From contig NZ_QGTS01000005.1 in NCBI RefSeq assembly GCF_003182475.1, positions 311,659 to 375,658 on the forward strand: a DNA stretch of 64,000 nucleotides, in the 5' to 3' direction. Positions 19,903 to 30,579 of this stretch are shown piece by piece. Made by a program: the position numbers and the translations under genes. The stretch's first letter is position 1; each line of letters starts with the position of its first letter. Source of the DNA: Mangrovibacter plantisponsor (GTDB taxonomy: Bacteria; Pseudomonadota; Gammaproteobacteria; Enterobacterales; Enterobacteriaceae). A model generated the notes under the pieces. The model was not told the DNA's origin. It saw nothing but the letters and a program-made list of their open reading frames with translations, and ran no database searches.

Positions 19903-20244
19903 GTGAATACGTTACAACATTCTATCGTCAGTCGTTTACCGCAGGGCTATCAGTGGTCCGCAGGTTTCGCTGGCTCAAAAGTTGAACCGATTCCGCAAAA
20001 TGGCCCTGCGGGAGAGGATAACCTTGTCGGCCTCAAACTGCTCAGCCATGATGGAGATAAAGCCTGGCCTGTTATGTACAAATTAAGCCAGGCACTGAAC
20101 GACATTGCACTGGAGTGCTGTGTTCTGGAATGTGAAGGCGAACCCTGCCTGTTTGTGAACCAAGAGGATGAGTTCGCGGCAACCTGCCGCCTGAAAAATT
20201 TTGGTGTGGCGATTGCCGAACCCTTTTGTGAATTACCCCGCTGA
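19903..20244 (+). CDS. yejG: YejG family protein
   Basis: This 113-residue small cytosolic protein of unknown function matches E. coli YejG ([45 protein letters not shown]). It starts with GTG at 19903 after CCGGGGA. Its last 12 bases overlap the end of the convergent yejF. No function can be read from the sequence. Confidence 0.93.
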   Translation: MNTLQHSIVSRLPQGYQWSAGFAGSKVEPIPQNGPAGEDNLVGLKLLSHDGDKAWPVMYKLSQALNDIALECCVLECEGEPCLFVNQEDEFAATCRLKNFGVAIAEPFCELPR

Positions 20245-21843
20245 AGAATCGGGGCTGCGCACCGCCATTAACTGGCGTGTGTAGTCCTGTTGTGGGTTGG
20301 TAAACACTTGCTGACTCTCGCCTTGTTCAACCACTTCTCCCGCCCGTAACACCACCACCTGATGGCAGAGTGAACGCACTACCTGCAAATCATGGCTGAT
20401 AAAAATATATGCCAGCTTATGGCGTGCCTGCAGGTTTTTTAACAAGGCCAGAATTTGCGACTGCACAGAGCGGTCAAGAGAAGAGGTGGGTTCATCCAAC
20501 ACAATCAACGACGGTTGCAAAATAAGCGCCCGGGCAATGGCAATACGCTGGCGTTGGCCGCCGGAGAATTCAGCCGGGTAGCGATGCCGGGTTGCCGGGT
20601 CGAGCCCAACTTCTTCCATCGCTGTAATAACCCGTTGTTCACGTGTGGCGGCATCCAGGTGAGGATGGTGAACTTTTAACCCTTCGGCAATGATATCCAG
20701 CACATTAAGCCGTGGGTTAAGTGAAGAGTTAGGGTCCTGAAACACAACCTGAATACGGCGGCGTACAGGTAACAGTTGTTTACGGCTGAGGCCGCCTAAT
20801 GCCTGGCCGCCAAACACAATGTCTCCCTGGGAATGGATCAGGCGCAAAATAGCCAGCCCGGAAGTGCTCTTCCCGGACCCGGATTCCCCTACCAGACCCA
20901 GGCTTTCCCCCGGGCGTAAAGCAAAAGAGAGCCCCGATATACCACGGTGGTAACCCACAGTCCGGCGCAGAACACCTTTGCGGACAGGAAACGATACGTC
21001 CAGATTATTGACCTGCAGCAGTGGTTCGGCAGTTTCATCGAGTGGAACCGGCTCACCTTGCGGCCCGGCATTTAATAATTCCTGGGTATAAGGGTGAAGA
21101 GGTGCCTGAAACAAAGCCTGGGCCGCATTATGTTCGACACAACGGCCGCGGCGCATCACCGCAACATTATCAGCCAACTGGCGCACAATGCTCAGATCAT
21201 GGGTGATGAACAACATCCCCATATTGAGCTCCTGGCGCAGAGTATGCAGCAGTTGTAAAATTTGGGCCTGCACAGTGACATCCAGTGCGGTAGTTGGCTC
21301 ATCAGCAATTAATAGCTCGGGGCGGGTCAGCAACGCCATAGCAATCATTACACGCTGGCGCTCACCACCGGAAAGCTGGTGCGGGTAGTCATTTAGCCGT
21401 TGGCGGCTCTGGCGAATACCTACACGGTCGAGGCAATCCAGTATTTCTCCCCGGGCAGCCTCTTTGCGCATGCCCCGGTGCAGTGATAACACTTCATATA
21501 ATTGCTTTTCCACTGTGTGCAGTGGGTTGAGTGAAACCATCGGTTCCTGAAAGATCATGGCAATTTTATTGCCCCGAATCCCTCGCAGTGTGGATTCAGG
21601 TGCCCGCAGCAGGGACTGCCCGGCAAACTGAATATCGCCTTCGGGGTAACTGACCGGGGGTGATGGCAGCAGGCGTAACACCGATAATGCCGTCACACTT
21701 TTCCCGGAGCCTGATTCCCCCACCAGTGCCAGCGTTTGCCCGGCTTCCAGTTGTAGCGATAACTCTTCAACGACGCGCTGTTCTGTATCATCGCGGCGAA
21801 AGGCAATCGAGAGATTCTGTATATCAAGTAAAGGCGTGGACAT
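20233..21843 (-). CDS. yejF: YejF, double-domain ATPase of the microcin C/peptide importer
   Basis: This 536-residue protein fuses two ABC ATPase domains: Walker [12 protein letters not shown] (about residue 40) and [11 protein letters not shown] (about residue 320), each with [16 protein letters not shown] and LIADEPT/IVLDEPT. It energises the YejABEF oligopeptide importer, which in E. coli takes up microcin C. The ATG at 21843 is right after the yejE stop (1-base gap), so the upstream-extended frame is disfavoured. It closes the yejABEF operon. Confidence 0.96.
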   Translation of the reverse strand: MSTPLLDIQNLSIAFRRDDTEQRVVEELSLQLEAGQTLALVGESGSGKSVTALSVLRLLPSPPVSYPEGDIQFAGQSLLRAPESTLRGIRGNKIAMIFQEPMVSLNPLHTVEKQLYEVLSLHRGMRKEAARGEILDCLDRVGIRQSRQRLNDYPHQLSGGERQRVMIAMALLTRPELLIADEPTTALDVTVQAQILQLLHTLRQELNMGMLFITHDLSIVRQLADNVAVMRRGRCVEHNAAQALFQAPLHPYTQELLNAGPQGEPVPLDETAEPLLQVNNLDVSFPVRKGVLRRTVGYHRGISGLSFALRPGESLGLVGESGSGKSTSGLAILRLIHSQGDIVFGGQALGGLSRKQLLPVRRRIQVVFQDPNSSLNPRLNVLDIIAEGLKVHHPHLDAATREQRVITAMEEVGLDPATRHRYPAEFSGGQRQRIAIARALILQPSLIVLDEPTSSLDRSVQSQILALLKNLQARHKLAYIFISHDLQVVRSLCHQVVVLRAGEVVEQGESQQVFTNPQQDYTRQLMAVRSPDSSAG

Positions 21844-21844
21844 A

Positions 21845-22867
21845 TCAACCTGCCTTATTGGGGTCGAATGCGTCACGGACTGCCTCGCCCGTAAACACCA
21901 GAAGAGACAACAGCAACGCCAGTACGACAAATGCGGTGATCCCAAGCCAGGGAGCCTGCAGGTTGTTTTTGCCCTGCAGCAACAACTCGCCTAGTGAAGG
22001 CGAGCCAACGGGCAAACCAAAACCCAGAAAATCCAGTGAGGTCAGTGTGGTAATGGAGCCACACAGAATAAATGGCACGAAGGTCAGTGTGGCAACCATG
22101 GCATTCGGCAGCATATGGCGCCACATAATCGTGCCATCACTGACTCCCAAAGCCTGAGCTGCGCGAATGTAGTCAAAATTACGGGTACGCAAAAACTCCG
22201 CACGTACCACACCAACCAGTGCCATCCAGCCAAATAATACGGTAATGCCCAGTAACCACCAGAAATTTGGTTGCACCACACTGGAAAGCAGGATAATCAG
22301 AAACAGGGTGGGCATGCCAGACCACACCTCAATCAGTCGCTGGCCCCATAAATCTATACGGCCACCGTAATAGCCCTGCACTGCGCCAACTACCACGCCA
22401 ATAATGCTGGAAAACAGCGTCAGCATAATGCCGAAAATGAGTGAGATACGTGTGCCGTAGATAACCCGCGCCAGCACATCACCGCCTGTTGCGTCAGTAC
22501 CCAGCCAGTTTTGTGCCGAAGGTGGGGAAGGGAAGGGTTGAGTCGTGGCGAAGTTGATCGACTGGTTACCAAAACGAATCGGTGCCCACAATACCCAGCC
22601 TTGTTGCGCCAGGCGTGTTGCCAGCCAGGGATCCTGGTAATCGGCGGCTGTGGGAAATGCGCCCCCGAAATCCTGCTCGCTGTAGTTTTTTACCACCGGG
22701 AAATACCAGTGGTTATCGTAATGTACCGCCAGTGGTTTATCGTTAGCGATAAGCTCTGCACACAGGCTGATGGCAAACAGCACGATAAAAATCCAGAAAG
22801 ACCAGTAACCACGGCGGTTATGTTTGAAACGGCGCCAGCGGGCCTGGTTTAAAGGGCTAAGAGCCAT
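21845..22867 (-). CDS. yejE: YejE, inner-membrane permease of the peptide importer
   Basis: This 340-residue DppC-type permease has an N-terminal membrane helix, a periplasmic insert and five core helices (about residues 140-340). The EAA-like loop is near RAAQALGVSDGTIMWRHMLPN. The ATG overlaps the yejB stop by one base, so they are coupled. Confidence 0.96.
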   Translation of the reverse strand: MALSPLNQARWRRFKHNRRGYWSFWIFIVLFAISLCAELIANDKPLAVHYDNHWYFPVVKNYSEQDFGGAFPTAADYQDPWLATRLAQQGWVLWAPIRFGNQSINFATTQPFPSPPSAQNWLGTDATGGDVLARVIYGTRISLIFGIMLTLFSSIIGVVVGAVQGYYGGRIDLWGQRLIEVWSGMPTLFLIILLSSVVQPNFWWLLGITVLFGWMALVGVVRAEFLRTRNFDYIRAAQALGVSDGTIMWRHMLPNAMVATLTFVPFILCGSITTLTSLDFLGFGLPVGSPSLGELLLQGKNNLQAPWLGITAFVVLALLLSLLVFTGEAVRDAFDPNKAG

Positions 22868-23964
22868 TATTTGCGCCCCTCAAAATCAATACGTGGGTCT
22901 ACCAGGGTGTAGGTAATGTCACTGAGAATATTAAGCAGCAACCCGAGCAGGGTAAAAATATACAGCGTGCCAAACATCACCGGGTAATCCCGCGAGATGG
23001 TTGATTCGTAACCCAGCAACCCAAGGCCATTAAGTGAGAACATCACCTCTATCAGTAACGACCCTGTAAAGAACATACTGATAAAGGTGGCCGGGAAACC
23101 AGCAATAACCAGTAGCATGGCATTACGGAAAACATGGCGTGACAGGATCTGCTTTTCACCCAGACCTTTGGCGCGGGCTGTGACGACATATTGTTTACGG
23201 ATCTCATCCAGAAAAGCGTTCTTGGTGAGCATTGTCAGCGCCGCGAACCCGCTAATCACTGTCGCCAATACCGGCAGAGTGATATGCCACAGGTAATCGG
23301 TAATTTTTTTATACCAGGGGAGTGCATCGAAATGTGCGGAAACCAGCCCGCGCAACGGGAACCAGTCCAGGTAGCTCCCACCGGCAAACACCACAATCAG
23401 CATAATGGCGAACAAAAAAGCCGGAACCGCATAACCAATAATAATCAGCGCACTGCTCCACACATCAAATGCACTGCCGTTATGCACTGCCTTGCGGATA
23501 CCCAGCGGAATGGAAACCAGATAAATAATCAGAGTGCTCCACAGCCCTAAAGAAACCGAAACCGGCAGGCTGTCTTTAATCAGGCTGATAACGGAAGCAC
23601 TACGGAACAGGCTGTTACCAAAATCGAAGCTCAGGTAGTCTTTGAGCATGTTGAAGTAACGCACATGCAAGGGTTTATCAAAGCCATAGCGGTGAGTGAT
23701 TTCAGCAATAACCTCCGGATCCAGACCCCGCGCCCCTCGGTACTGCCCTTCAGCAGCATTACTGACTCCGGTTGCCCGGTGAGTACTCTCCATTGAATTG
23801 TTACTCAGCCCTGGCACACCCGTGTTGCCGCCAAACTGAATGGCGGCGATGGCCTGGTCTACTGGCCCACCTGGCGCTATCTGCACAATGAAAAAATTCA
23901 GCGTGATGATGGCCCACAACGTAGGAATAACCAGCAGTAACCGACGAACCAGGTACGCACCCAC
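22867..23964 (-). CDS. yejB: YejB, inner-membrane permease of the peptide importer
   Basis: This 365-residue DppB-type permease starts [24 protein letters not shown]. The EAA-like loop is [23 protein letters not shown] long periplasmic loop (about residues 35-110) is characteristic of YejB. It begins 11 bases after yejA with GGAGG immediately upstream. Confidence 0.96.
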   Translation of the reverse strand: MGAYLVRRLLLVIPTLWAIITLNFFIVQIAPGGPVDQAIAAIQFGGNTGVPGLSNNSMESTHRATGVSNAAEGQYRGARGLDPEVIAEITHRYGFDKPLHVRYFNMLKDYLSFDFGNSLFRSASVISLIKDSLPVSVSLGLWSTLIIYLVSIPLGIRKAVHNGSAFDVWSSALIIIGYAVPAFLFAIMLIVVFAGGSYLDWFPLRGLVSAHFDALPWYKKITDYLWHITLPVLATVISGFAALTMLTKNAFLDEIRKQYVVTARAKGLGEKQILSRHVFRNAMLLVIAGFPATFISMFFTGSLLIEVMFSLNGLGLLGYESTISRDYPVMFGTLYIFTLLGLLLNILSDITYTLVDPRIDFEGRK

Positions 23965-23975
23965 GAGCCTCCTCC

Positions 23976-25784
23976 TTAGCGCCGTTGAGCCGGCAATGAC
24001 GCGGCTTTGTTAACGTCGTACCACCAGGAATCCAGCCCGACAGAGTAAACAGGCTGAATTTCCGGGTGAGAAAATTTATCCCACCAGGCTAACTGGCGTG
24101 TGGGCATATACCACATGGGAATCATGTAATAATTCCATGTCAGCACCCGGTCCAGTGCACGGCCAAGGGTTACCAGCGCGGCTTTATCCCCCTGGTGAGC
24201 AACAATATCTGCCGTCAGCTTATCTACCACCGGGTTTGCCACACCCGGGCGGTTCCAGGTTGAGTCGATATATTGTGATGCCCACAAAATCTGTAAGTCA
24301 GAAGAGGGCCACGGCATGGCCTGGTAGCGGGAAGGCAGCATATCAAAATCCCGTTTGCGCAGGCGATTAGTGAGTTGTGAGTTATCAACCTGGCGGATGG
24401 ACATCGCTATGCCAAGGCGGCGCAGGTTATGCTGGAATGGCAAAACCCACTGGTCATTGCCACCATTGCCCAGTAGTAACTCAAACTGGAATGGCTTGCC
24501 TGTTTTGGTATTCACCAGTTGCTGGTTGCGAATCTCCCAGCCTGCGTCTTTCAGTAGCGCCATTGCTTTGAGCAAATTAGCGCGGTCGAAGCCATCGCCT
24601 TTAGATTGTGCCGGGTGCCAGATATGGGTGAATATATCTGGCGGTAGTTGTGCCTTCATCGGTGCCAGCAAAGTTAACTCACTGGCATCGGGGTAGTTGC
24701 GTGCCGCGTACTCGGTATTTTCAAAATAGCTGTCTGGCCGCTGGTAAGCACCGTAAAACAAGGCTTTATTAAACCAGTTGAAATCAAAGGCCAGGCCAAT
24801 GGCTTCACGCACCCGTCGGTCGGTAAACATTGGCCTTTGTATATTAAATGCCAGCCATTGCGTATCTACAGCTCCCTGGTTTGGCCAGGACTCTTTGCGG
24901 ATGTAATGTTTGTCGAAGTTGGTGCCGGTATAGCGCGTCGCCCAGTTTTTGGGGCTACTTTCACTGCGAAAATCATAGGCACCGGCTTTGAAGGCTTCAA
25001 AGGCGACATTGTCGTCCAGGTAATAATCATAACGCAGGGTGTCAAAGTTAAACCGCCCGCGGTTAACCGGTAAATTGGCAGCCCAGTAGTTTTTTACCCG
25101 CGAATACACAATGTACTGGCCCATTTTCCATGCGGTGATTTTATAAGGCCCGCCAGAGAGCGGTGGCACAGACAAAGGGTCGCTCAGCTTGTGATCTTTC
25201 CAGAATGATTCCGGCATAACGGGCAGAGTCAGTAGCCCTAACAGCATGTCTTTTGATGGGGCTGCCAGTTCAATGCGCACTGTGAGTGGCGAAATGGCCT
25301 TAACTTTTACGCCCTTATAATAAATGCGGAACTGAGGAACCCCTTCAGTCATAAACTTGTGGAAAGTGAAGGCGACATCGCTGGCGCGCACCGGGGAACC
25401 ATCCTGAAACCGGGCTTCCGGGTTAATGGCAATTTCCGCCCAGGCGAAGTTATCCGGGTAACGGGCTTTTTCAGCAATCAGTGGGTAATAACTCCCGGGT
25501 TCGTCGTCAGAGGTGGTAAACAGGCTGTCATACAGGGCATCGGTGCGGATACCCGGGTTACCACGCAAAGCAAAACGGTTGAAGTTATCAAACGTACCAA
25601 TCGTTGCCAGCGTCATGCTTCCCCCTTTGGGGGCCGCAGGGTTTGCATAATCAAAATGCGTGAAATCTACTGCGTATTTAGGTTCCCCTAATACGGCAAA
25701 AGAATAACTCTCTTCAATTTGGGGGGCGGCATAGCTCAGGTTGGCAATCACCAGTAAACAAGCAGCCAGACAACGCAGCAACAT
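23976..25784 (-). CDS. yejA: YejA, periplasmic peptide/microcin C-binding protein
   Basis: This 602-residue SBP_bac_5 family binding protein has a signal peptide [19 protein letters not shown]. The ATG at 25784 puts the signal at the N-terminus and follows AAGGATC; the frame extends 53 codons upstream with non-coding character. Blocks such as [19 protein letters not shown] and [18 protein letters not shown] match E. coli YejA. It delivers oligopeptides, and microcin C where present, to YejBE-YejF. Confidence 0.96.
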   Translation of the reverse strand: MLLRCLAACLLVIANLSYAAPQIEESYSFAVLGEPKYAVDFTHFDYANPAAPKGGSMTLATIGTFDNFNRFALRGNPGIRTDALYDSLFTTSDDEPGSYYPLIAEKARYPDNFAWAEIAINPEARFQDGSPVRASDVAFTFHKFMTEGVPQFRIYYKGVKVKAISPLTVRIELAAPSKDMLLGLLTLPVMPESFWKDHKLSDPLSVPPLSGGPYKITAWKMGQYIVYSRVKNYWAANLPVNRGRFNFDTLRYDYYLDDNVAFEAFKAGAYDFRSESSPKNWATRYTGTNFDKHYIRKESWPNQGAVDTQWLAFNIQRPMFTDRRVREAIGLAFDFNWFNKALFYGAYQRPDSYFENTEYAARNYPDASELTLLAPMKAQLPPDIFTHIWHPAQSKGDGFDRANLLKAMALLKDAGWEIRNQQLVNTKTGKPFQFELLLGNGGNDQWVLPFQHNLRRLGIAMSIRQVDNSQLTNRLRKRDFDMLPSRYQAMPWPSSDLQILWASQYIDSTWNRPGVANPVVDKLTADIVAHQGDKAALVTLGRALDRVLTWNYYMIPMWYMPTRQLAWWDKFSHPEIQPVYSVGLDSWWYDVNKAASLPAQRR

Positions 25785-25902
25785 CGTCAGTGAGATCCTT
25801 ATCAGGCCACCGTCACACAGTAACGGGGCAGTATGACACGCAATAAAAAAACAGTAACCAGAACCCCGCCTGGGTATTTGCGGGCAGGGAGTGCTGACTG
25901 TA

Positions 25903-27480
25903 TCACCCACCAGAGTTTGTGGGTAGTTTACAGTACCATTCATTCAACTGTTGCGCAGACATCGGGCGGCCTAAATAGTAGCCCTGCATATAGGTTACAC
26001 CGCGCCTGGCAAGCCATGCCGCCTGGTCTGCGGTTTCAACACCTTCAGCAACCGTTTCCATTTTCAGTCGCTGGGCTAAGTTGAGGACGGCGTCCAGTAC
26101 AGGTGATGTCACGGTTTCCTGACCAATAGCGCTGATAAATCCTTTATCAATTTTCAGGTAATCAAAGGGAAAACGTTGCAGGTAGATAAGCGCGGAATGC
26201 CCGGTACCAAAATCATCAACAGCAATGTCAAAACCCTGCTCGTGCAGCCAGTTAAAACTTTCCAGAACATCATCGCCTTCCAGCATGGCGCGCTCTGTCA
26301 TTTCTAACAATAACCTGAAGTAGTTGCCGGGAAGCTGGTTCACAAACTGGGTGATATCACTCTGAAAAGACGCGGCTTTAAGATGTGACGGCGCAAGGTT
26401 TATCCCCAGTTTGGATCCTGCAGGCAGGCATTGTTGTAATACCGGAAGATCTTTGACTATCAGGCTGAATAAATGGCGGGTCAGTGGAACGATAAGCCCC
26501 TGAGCCTCTGCATACTGAATGAAAACATCCGGGGGAATAGGGCCTGCGGCCGGGTGGTGCCAGCGCATCAGGGCTTCCACGCCTTTAATATCCTGATGTT
26601 GTGTATCCATTACTGGCTGGTACACAACAGAAAACTGGTGGCGCTTAATACCGGCCAGGATCTCGCGGCCCGAACTCATACGCACTGTTAAATAATAGAA
26701 GCACAATAGTGCGCTTACAATACCAGCGGCTAAGCCAACCAGCAGGGAAAACTGGATCAACTGAGGTTGCCAGCGGGGAGCAAAGATCAACAGTTTTATT
26801 GGGAAATCTGGCAAAGATCGCTCCAGGCGGGGCTTACCTAACTGCGCCACCGGGGTGACCTGGCCGGTGTAAATACCAATGGCTTCCTGACGCACTGCAA
26901 GGGCTATCCCGGAGACGCCTTCTTTCTGCGCACTGAACAACAAATAAGGGGGAATATTCAGGTTAATGGTCGTAATAATGCCATCGCCTGCGTGGTGCGG
27001 GTCTGCCAGCCAAAATGCCAGTGCAGGCTTGCCGGGCATTAGCGGGGTTTCCGCTAAAATCGCCAGATCCCGGCGTTTGCTGATATTGATATCAGGCACC
27101 AGTTTTGCCAGTGGATAGGACATTTTGCCAGTAGCAGAGGAGCATTCTGCTGTGCTGTTCTTTACCAACAGTGCGGCACGCACATGGAGTTTAAATGCGG
27201 CAGAGCTGGTTAGTTCTGGAATCACCCGCTCGCAGGGCTGTTGCGCCAGCGGCAGTAATTTATATGACGAATCCTGTAAATCAACAGCATAACTGTACAT
27301 ATACTGGCTGAAATTATCTGCCAGTGTTTCGAGCCGCTTCATGCGTTGAAGATGCGTTATTGCCAGCACCAGAGCACTGATACAAAGTGCTACCACAAGT
27401 CCCAGAAGTAAGCTGGTGGCCAGGTTTTTTCCTTGTTCCGGGAAAAAATGCAGTTTATTGGAGGGAGACACCACAGTCAC
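25903..27480 (-). CDS. pdeN: CSS-motif c-di-GMP phosphodiesterase (Rtn/PdeN type)
   Basis: This 525-residue membrane protein has an N-terminal helix (about 20-42), a periplasmic CSS sensor (with AECSSATG), a second helix near residue 235 and a C-terminal EAL domain. The EAL catalytic motifs are intact: GVEALMRWHHP, LEMTERAM, DDFGTGHSAL, DYLKIDKGF and VAEGVET, so hydrolysis of cyclic di-GMP to pGpG is expected. CSS domains respond to periplasmic redox via their cysteines. It lies between mepS and yejA exactly as rtn does in E. coli. The start is a GTG at 27480 with a poor ribosome-binding site; GTG codons at 27474 and 27471 are alternatives. Confidence 0.92.
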   Translation of the reverse strand: MTVVSPSNKLHFFPEQGKNLATSLLLGLVVALCISALVLAITHLQRMKRLETLADNFSQYMYSYAVDLQDSSYKLLPLAQQPCERVIPELTSSAAFKLHVRAALLVKNSTAECSSATGKMSYPLAKLVPDINISKRRDLAILAETPLMPGKPALAFWLADPHHAGDGIITTINLNIPPYLLFSAQKEGVSGIALAVRQEAIGIYTGQVTPVAQLGKPRLERSLPDFPIKLLIFAPRWQPQLIQFSLLVGLAAGIVSALLCFYYLTVRMSSGREILAGIKRHQFSVVYQPVMDTQHQDIKGVEALMRWHHPAAGPIPPDVFIQYAEAQGLIVPLTRHLFSLIVKDLPVLQQCLPAGSKLGINLAPSHLKAASFQSDITQFVNQLPGNYFRLLLEMTERAMLEGDDVLESFNWLHEQGFDIAVDDFGTGHSALIYLQRFPFDYLKIDKGFISAIGQETVTSPVLDAVLNLAQRLKMETVAEGVETADQAAWLARRGVTYMQGYYLGRPMSAQQLNEWYCKLPTNSGG

Positions 27481-27565
27481 AAAGCCCCATTGTTAACAGC
27501 AGGTGCAGTTATTTTTATTGTTCTAAGAATAAAACAGACTGGGGAGAATGGGGAGTAACTAAATG

Positions 27566-27593
27566 AAAAAACGCCGCTTTGGGCGGCGTTTTT
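27566..27593. terminator. Terminator downstream of mepS
   Basis: Stem AAAAACGCCGC/GGCGGCGTTTTT with a 4-5-base loop lies 40 bases after mepS on the minus strand, with T-runs in both directions. Confidence 0.9.
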
Positions 27594-27632
27594 AATAGTC
27601 TCAGCTTAGCATTATCAAGGGATTAAAAATGT

Positions 27633-28202
27633 TTAGCTGCGGCTCAGTACACGTCTCGCATCGTTATACCGCCTTTTCCAGTAAGGCTCGTCCAGATTGG
27701 AGATCATTACACCACTGGAAGTGGAGGCGTGAACAAACTGATTATTACCAATATAGATACCGACATGACGGCCCGTAGAACCTGCCCTGAACAGCACTAA
27801 ATCACCGGTTCGCAGTGCAGTTTTCGCAACATGCTTACCCATGGTTTCTTGTTCGTAAGTTGAACGAGGCAGTTCAAGTCCGAATTGTTCCCGGAAAGTA
27901 CGTTGAACAAATGCAGAGCAATCAATACCACGTTTGGTGTCACCACCAAGACGGTAACGAACCCCTTTCCAGTCTGCGTATTGATCCATCAGACGGGATT
28001 TGATGTCGAGGTTTTGCACCATCTTTTCAAATTCGTCCTGAGAAGCTTGCAGTAAATAACTGTCATTATCGCCAACTGCATGCGTCTCAGTACGCATATT
28101 TTTTGCGCTATTCGTTGCGCTACATGCTGAAAGCAAAACCGCCACAGCAACGGCGGGTAACACCCGCGAGATATATCTCAAGATCGGTTGAGACTTGACC
28201 AT
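27633..28202 (-). CDS. mepS: MepS (Spr) murein DD-endopeptidase/LD-carboxypeptidase
   Basis: This 189-residue outer-membrane lipoprotein has lipobox LLSAC near residue 26 and a C-terminal NlpC/P60 domain. Catalytic residues are the Cys in [10 protein letters not shown], the His in GRHVGIYIG and the His in FVHASTSSG. It cleaves D-Ala-mDAP cross-links to permit wall expansion, and in E. coli its level is set by NlpI-Prc proteolysis. It is preceded by a 420-base gene-free region. Confidence 0.97.
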   Translation of the reverse strand: MVKSQPILRYISRVLPAVAVAVLLSACSATNSAKNMRTETHAVGDNDSYLLQASQDEFEKMVQNLDIKSRLMDQYADWKGVRYRLGGDTKRGIDCSAFVQRTFREQFGLELPRSTYEQETMGKHVAKTALRTGDLVLFRAGSTGRHVGIYIGNNQFVHASTSSGVMISNLDEPYWKRRYNDARRVLSRS

Positions 28203-28622
28203 ATTGTTTATTATCCCTTGATGTCCTTAGCGACAGAGCCGCTAGAAAAATGCCAAACGGTACGAGACTAATTAGCAATCTGCACAACAACAACGCTTTC
28301 TGGATAAAAATGTGGCAAAACGCACAATTTTATTCGTGTTAAGCGTTTGCCTGACACGTTGCACAGAATATTCCCGAGAGTACCCGATCAAAAAAAACAT
28401 AGCGAGTCATTTTGCAGATAATTTTATAAGAAATTGTGATGTTTTGTCGTGCTGAACGGATATGGTGAAATAATGACCAGACAAGAAGGAAAAAACAGCA
28501 ATATCATGAATCAAAAGAAAAAAAAAGCTCAGGAGAAATTTGCAGAACAGCCAGTTTGAATTAAGTCACGCTATCAGAAATAGCAATATAACTAATAGCG
28601 CAACTTTTTGGGCGTTTTTCAA
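28203..28622. other. Gene-free interval between mepS and lpxT
   Basis: 420 AT-rich bases contain the mepS promoter region and the lpxT 3' flank. A 17-codon plus-strand frame at 28506 (MNQKKKKAQ...) has a distant AAGAAGGA site; I do not call it. No strong hairpins were seen. Confidence 0.45.
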
Positions 28623-29339
28623 TCAATTGTTAGCCGGGTGTTTATTTTTACCGGGCAGGCGCAAATTAAACCAGTTAACCAGTTTGTCGCTCAGCGGCGT
28701 TAATAAACACCAGGGCAGGCCAACCAGTACCACAGTTAATGAGCCCACAAAAACATCTGTAAACCAGTGCGCGCCAATCATCATTCGTGGCAGCGAGAAC
28801 ACGGCGAAGATAACCAGGGAAATAGCGAACGCGCGTACGCTGAAATAACGCAACATAAAGCCACAGAAAATAAGCAGCATCATACCGTGGTCACCAGGGA
28901 AGCTGTCTTTTGAGGCATCTTTGGTTGGAAAGGGCAGTAATTCACTGACCCGGACGGTATCCGTAAAGAACAGCGAAGGGCTACGGCGTTCCAGATGGAG
29001 TATATTTTGTCCTAACTGGTTAAGCACAACCGCAGTCAGCAGCATAACCAGGCCAATAATTACAATGCGGCGGCGCCCACAGGCGGATTCAGCACGCCAG
29101 TAATGCAGCATTACCAGCCCCATGCACAGCAATGAGCAGGCATCAAATGCGCGATTATTGGTAATGGCAACCAGCCACAGGAATGTGTGGTTTTCAACAA
29201 TCAACCGGTTGAAAAAGTGATATAACCCACTGTCGATGGGGAACCAGAACCCGTGTGAAGGTGGCAGGTACCAGGAGAAAAACAGCGCGAAACCCAGCAG
29301 GTTCATCACCAGGATGGGTAATAAATAAGTACGTTTCAT
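28623..29339 (-). CDS. lpxT: LpxT (YeiU) lipid A 1-diphosphate synthase
   Basis: This 238-residue inner-membrane PAP2-superfamily enzyme has six helices and phosphatase-type motifs KDSFPGDHG and the C-terminal SLPRMMIGAHWFTDV. It transfers phosphate from undecaprenyl diphosphate to lipid A 1-phosphate on the periplasmic face. It lies 42 bases downstream of yeiR on the same strand. Confidence 0.95.
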   Translation of the reverse strand: MKRTYLLPILVMNLLGFALFFSWYLPPSHGFWFPIDSGLYHFFNRLIVENHTFLWLVAITNNRAFDACSLLCMGLVMLHYWRAESACGRRRIVIIGLVMLLTAVVLNQLGQNILHLERRSPSLFFTDTVRVSELLPFPTKDASKDSFPGDHGMMLLIFCGFMLRYFSVRAFAISLVIFAVFSLPRMMIGAHWFTDVFVGSLTVVLVGLPWCLLTPLSDKLVNWFNLRLPGKNKHPANN

Positions 29340-29381
29340 AAGTATTCAGGTAACAATTTCTTTTAACAATAACCTTTCAGA

Positions 29382-30368
29382 CTACGCCTGCGCGGTTAAA
29401 CGTAACCTCAACAAACTTGTTTGCAAGGCATTCCAGTCAGTTTCCTGTGCCGTAATTAGCTCAACCCGGCTGTCCGGTGGGGCAACTGGCTGGGTTTCAA
29501 TATGCAAATCCAGCCCCTGGCGGTTAATGCGCACCAGGCCTTCAGGAATGCGAAAAATCCCTTTTACCCGGTCCACCGGGGCAAGGCGGGCCCACTCCAG
29601 AATTCCGGTGGTATCAAAAACGGTATCGGCATCGAAAATCCACCCGCAGGCCGTATACCCCTGGCCCTGGTTAAGCACCCGGCGCCAGCGTTGATGCTCA
29701 GGCAAAGATAACGCGGCCAGCCCGCTTGCGGGGGCTGAATGGTGGTGGTGTGCTGCGCTGGCCGGGGGCAGTGTATCGCGGGTACGCGGGGTATCCAGCA
29801 GGGTTGGGTCTATCGCGCCCTGTGAGCAGTGCACCAGTAAACGGCCATTACCCTGCTCAGCCCACCATGTATCCAGAGCCGCTTGCGACAGGGCATCAGA
29901 CCGGTCCTGCTTATTGGCGATAACAATATCGGCAGCTGCCAACTGGTCACGAAAGTTTTCGTTCACGCGCACTTTGTCATCTGCCAGCTGGCGCGGGTCC
30001 AGCAGGCAAAAACTGGCCTGAAGGGTAATCCAGGGCTCATACACCGGGGCTGTCAGCATCTCAAGAATTTGCCGGGGGTGGCCCAGGCCGGTTGGCTCAA
30101 TCAGCAGTCTGTCTGGCTTGTACTGGCGTAATAATGTGTTCAGCCCCACCTGCATGGGCAGGCCATTCACACAACACATACACCCACCGGGGATCTCTTT
30201 TAAGAGTGCGCCACGGTCAGACAACAGCGCGCCATCAATACCAATTTCACCAAATTCATTCACCAGCACCGCCCATTTTTCATTTTCTGGTTTGTTTGCC
30301 AGCAAATGAAGAATGGTGGTGGTTTTACCGCTGCCAAGGAAACCGGTAATCAGATTGGTTTTTGTCAC
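29382..30368 (-). CDS. yeiR: YeiR, COG0523-family zinc-binding GTPase
   Basis: This 328-residue G3E-family P-loop GTPase has Walker A GFLGSGKTTT, the metal-binding motif GGCMCC, the NKQD guanine-specificity motif and a C-terminal CobW_C domain. The GTG at 30368 gives exactly the E. coli YeiR length and is preceded by GGGAGGAG. A longer frame to 30494 is rejected on alignment. E. coli YeiR binds zinc and hydrolyses GTP; a metallochaperone role is inferred. The leader holds large inverted repeats. Confidence 0.94.
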   Translation of the reverse strand: MTKTNLITGFLGSGKTTTILHLLANKPENEKWAVLVNEFGEIGIDGALLSDRGALLKEIPGGCMCCVNGLPMQVGLNTLLRQYKPDRLLIEPTGLGHPRQILEMLTAPVYEPWITLQASFCLLDPRQLADDKVRVNENFRDQLAAADIVIANKQDRSDALSQAALDTWWAEQGNGRLLVHCSQGAIDPTLLDTPRTRDTLPPASAAHHHHSAPASGLAALSLPEHQRWRRVLNQGQGYTACGWIFDADTVFDTTGILEWARLAPVDRVKGIFRIPEGLVRINRQGLDLHIETQPVAPPDSRVELITAQETDWNALQTSLLRLRLTAQA

Positions 30369-30391
30369 AACTCCTCCCTGCCCGGGCAACA

Positions 30392-30422
30392 GACATAACC
30401 AGAAGCAGGCTCTGGTTATGTC
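30392..30422. promoter_or_regulatory. Perfect 12-bp inverted repeat in the yeiR leader
   Basis: GACATAACCAGA and TCTGGTTATGTC flank a 7-base loop, 24 bases upstream of the yeiR GTG. No T-run follows. It could be an operator or an RNA hairpin affecting yeiR translation. Confidence 0.5.
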
Positions 30423-30473
30423 ATTGACCAGAAAAATTGACCAGCAAACATACTGTCTGTAGCTGGGGGAATG

Positions 30474-30532
30474 CGTGTTGCAGGCTGGCAACACGTTTTT
30501 CCTGTTCCCACCCAGGAATAAAGAAAAACGTG
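30474..30532. other. Overlapping alternative hairpins between yeiQ and yeiR
   Basis: CGTGTTGC/GCAACACG (30474-30495, then TTTTT on the plus strand) shares sequence with CACGTTTTTC/GAAAAACGTG (30492-30532), so only one can form at a time. This resembles an attenuator layout, lying between the yeiQ stop and the yeiR leader. Confidence 0.45.
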
Positions 30533-30579
30533 CTGATCATGACGAAAAAAACGAGTGAAGAGAAGATCTGTTTGTGCGG

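Noticed and set aside
19903..20244. Overlap of yejG and yejF ends as an annotation error
   Set aside because: Both C-termini are supported by alignment to E. coli homologues; a 12-base convergent overlap is acceptable.
28506..28559. A 17-codon Lys-rich frame (MNQKKKKAQ...) between mepS and lpxT
   Set aside because: The ribosome-binding site is about 13 bases away and the A-run makes chance likely.
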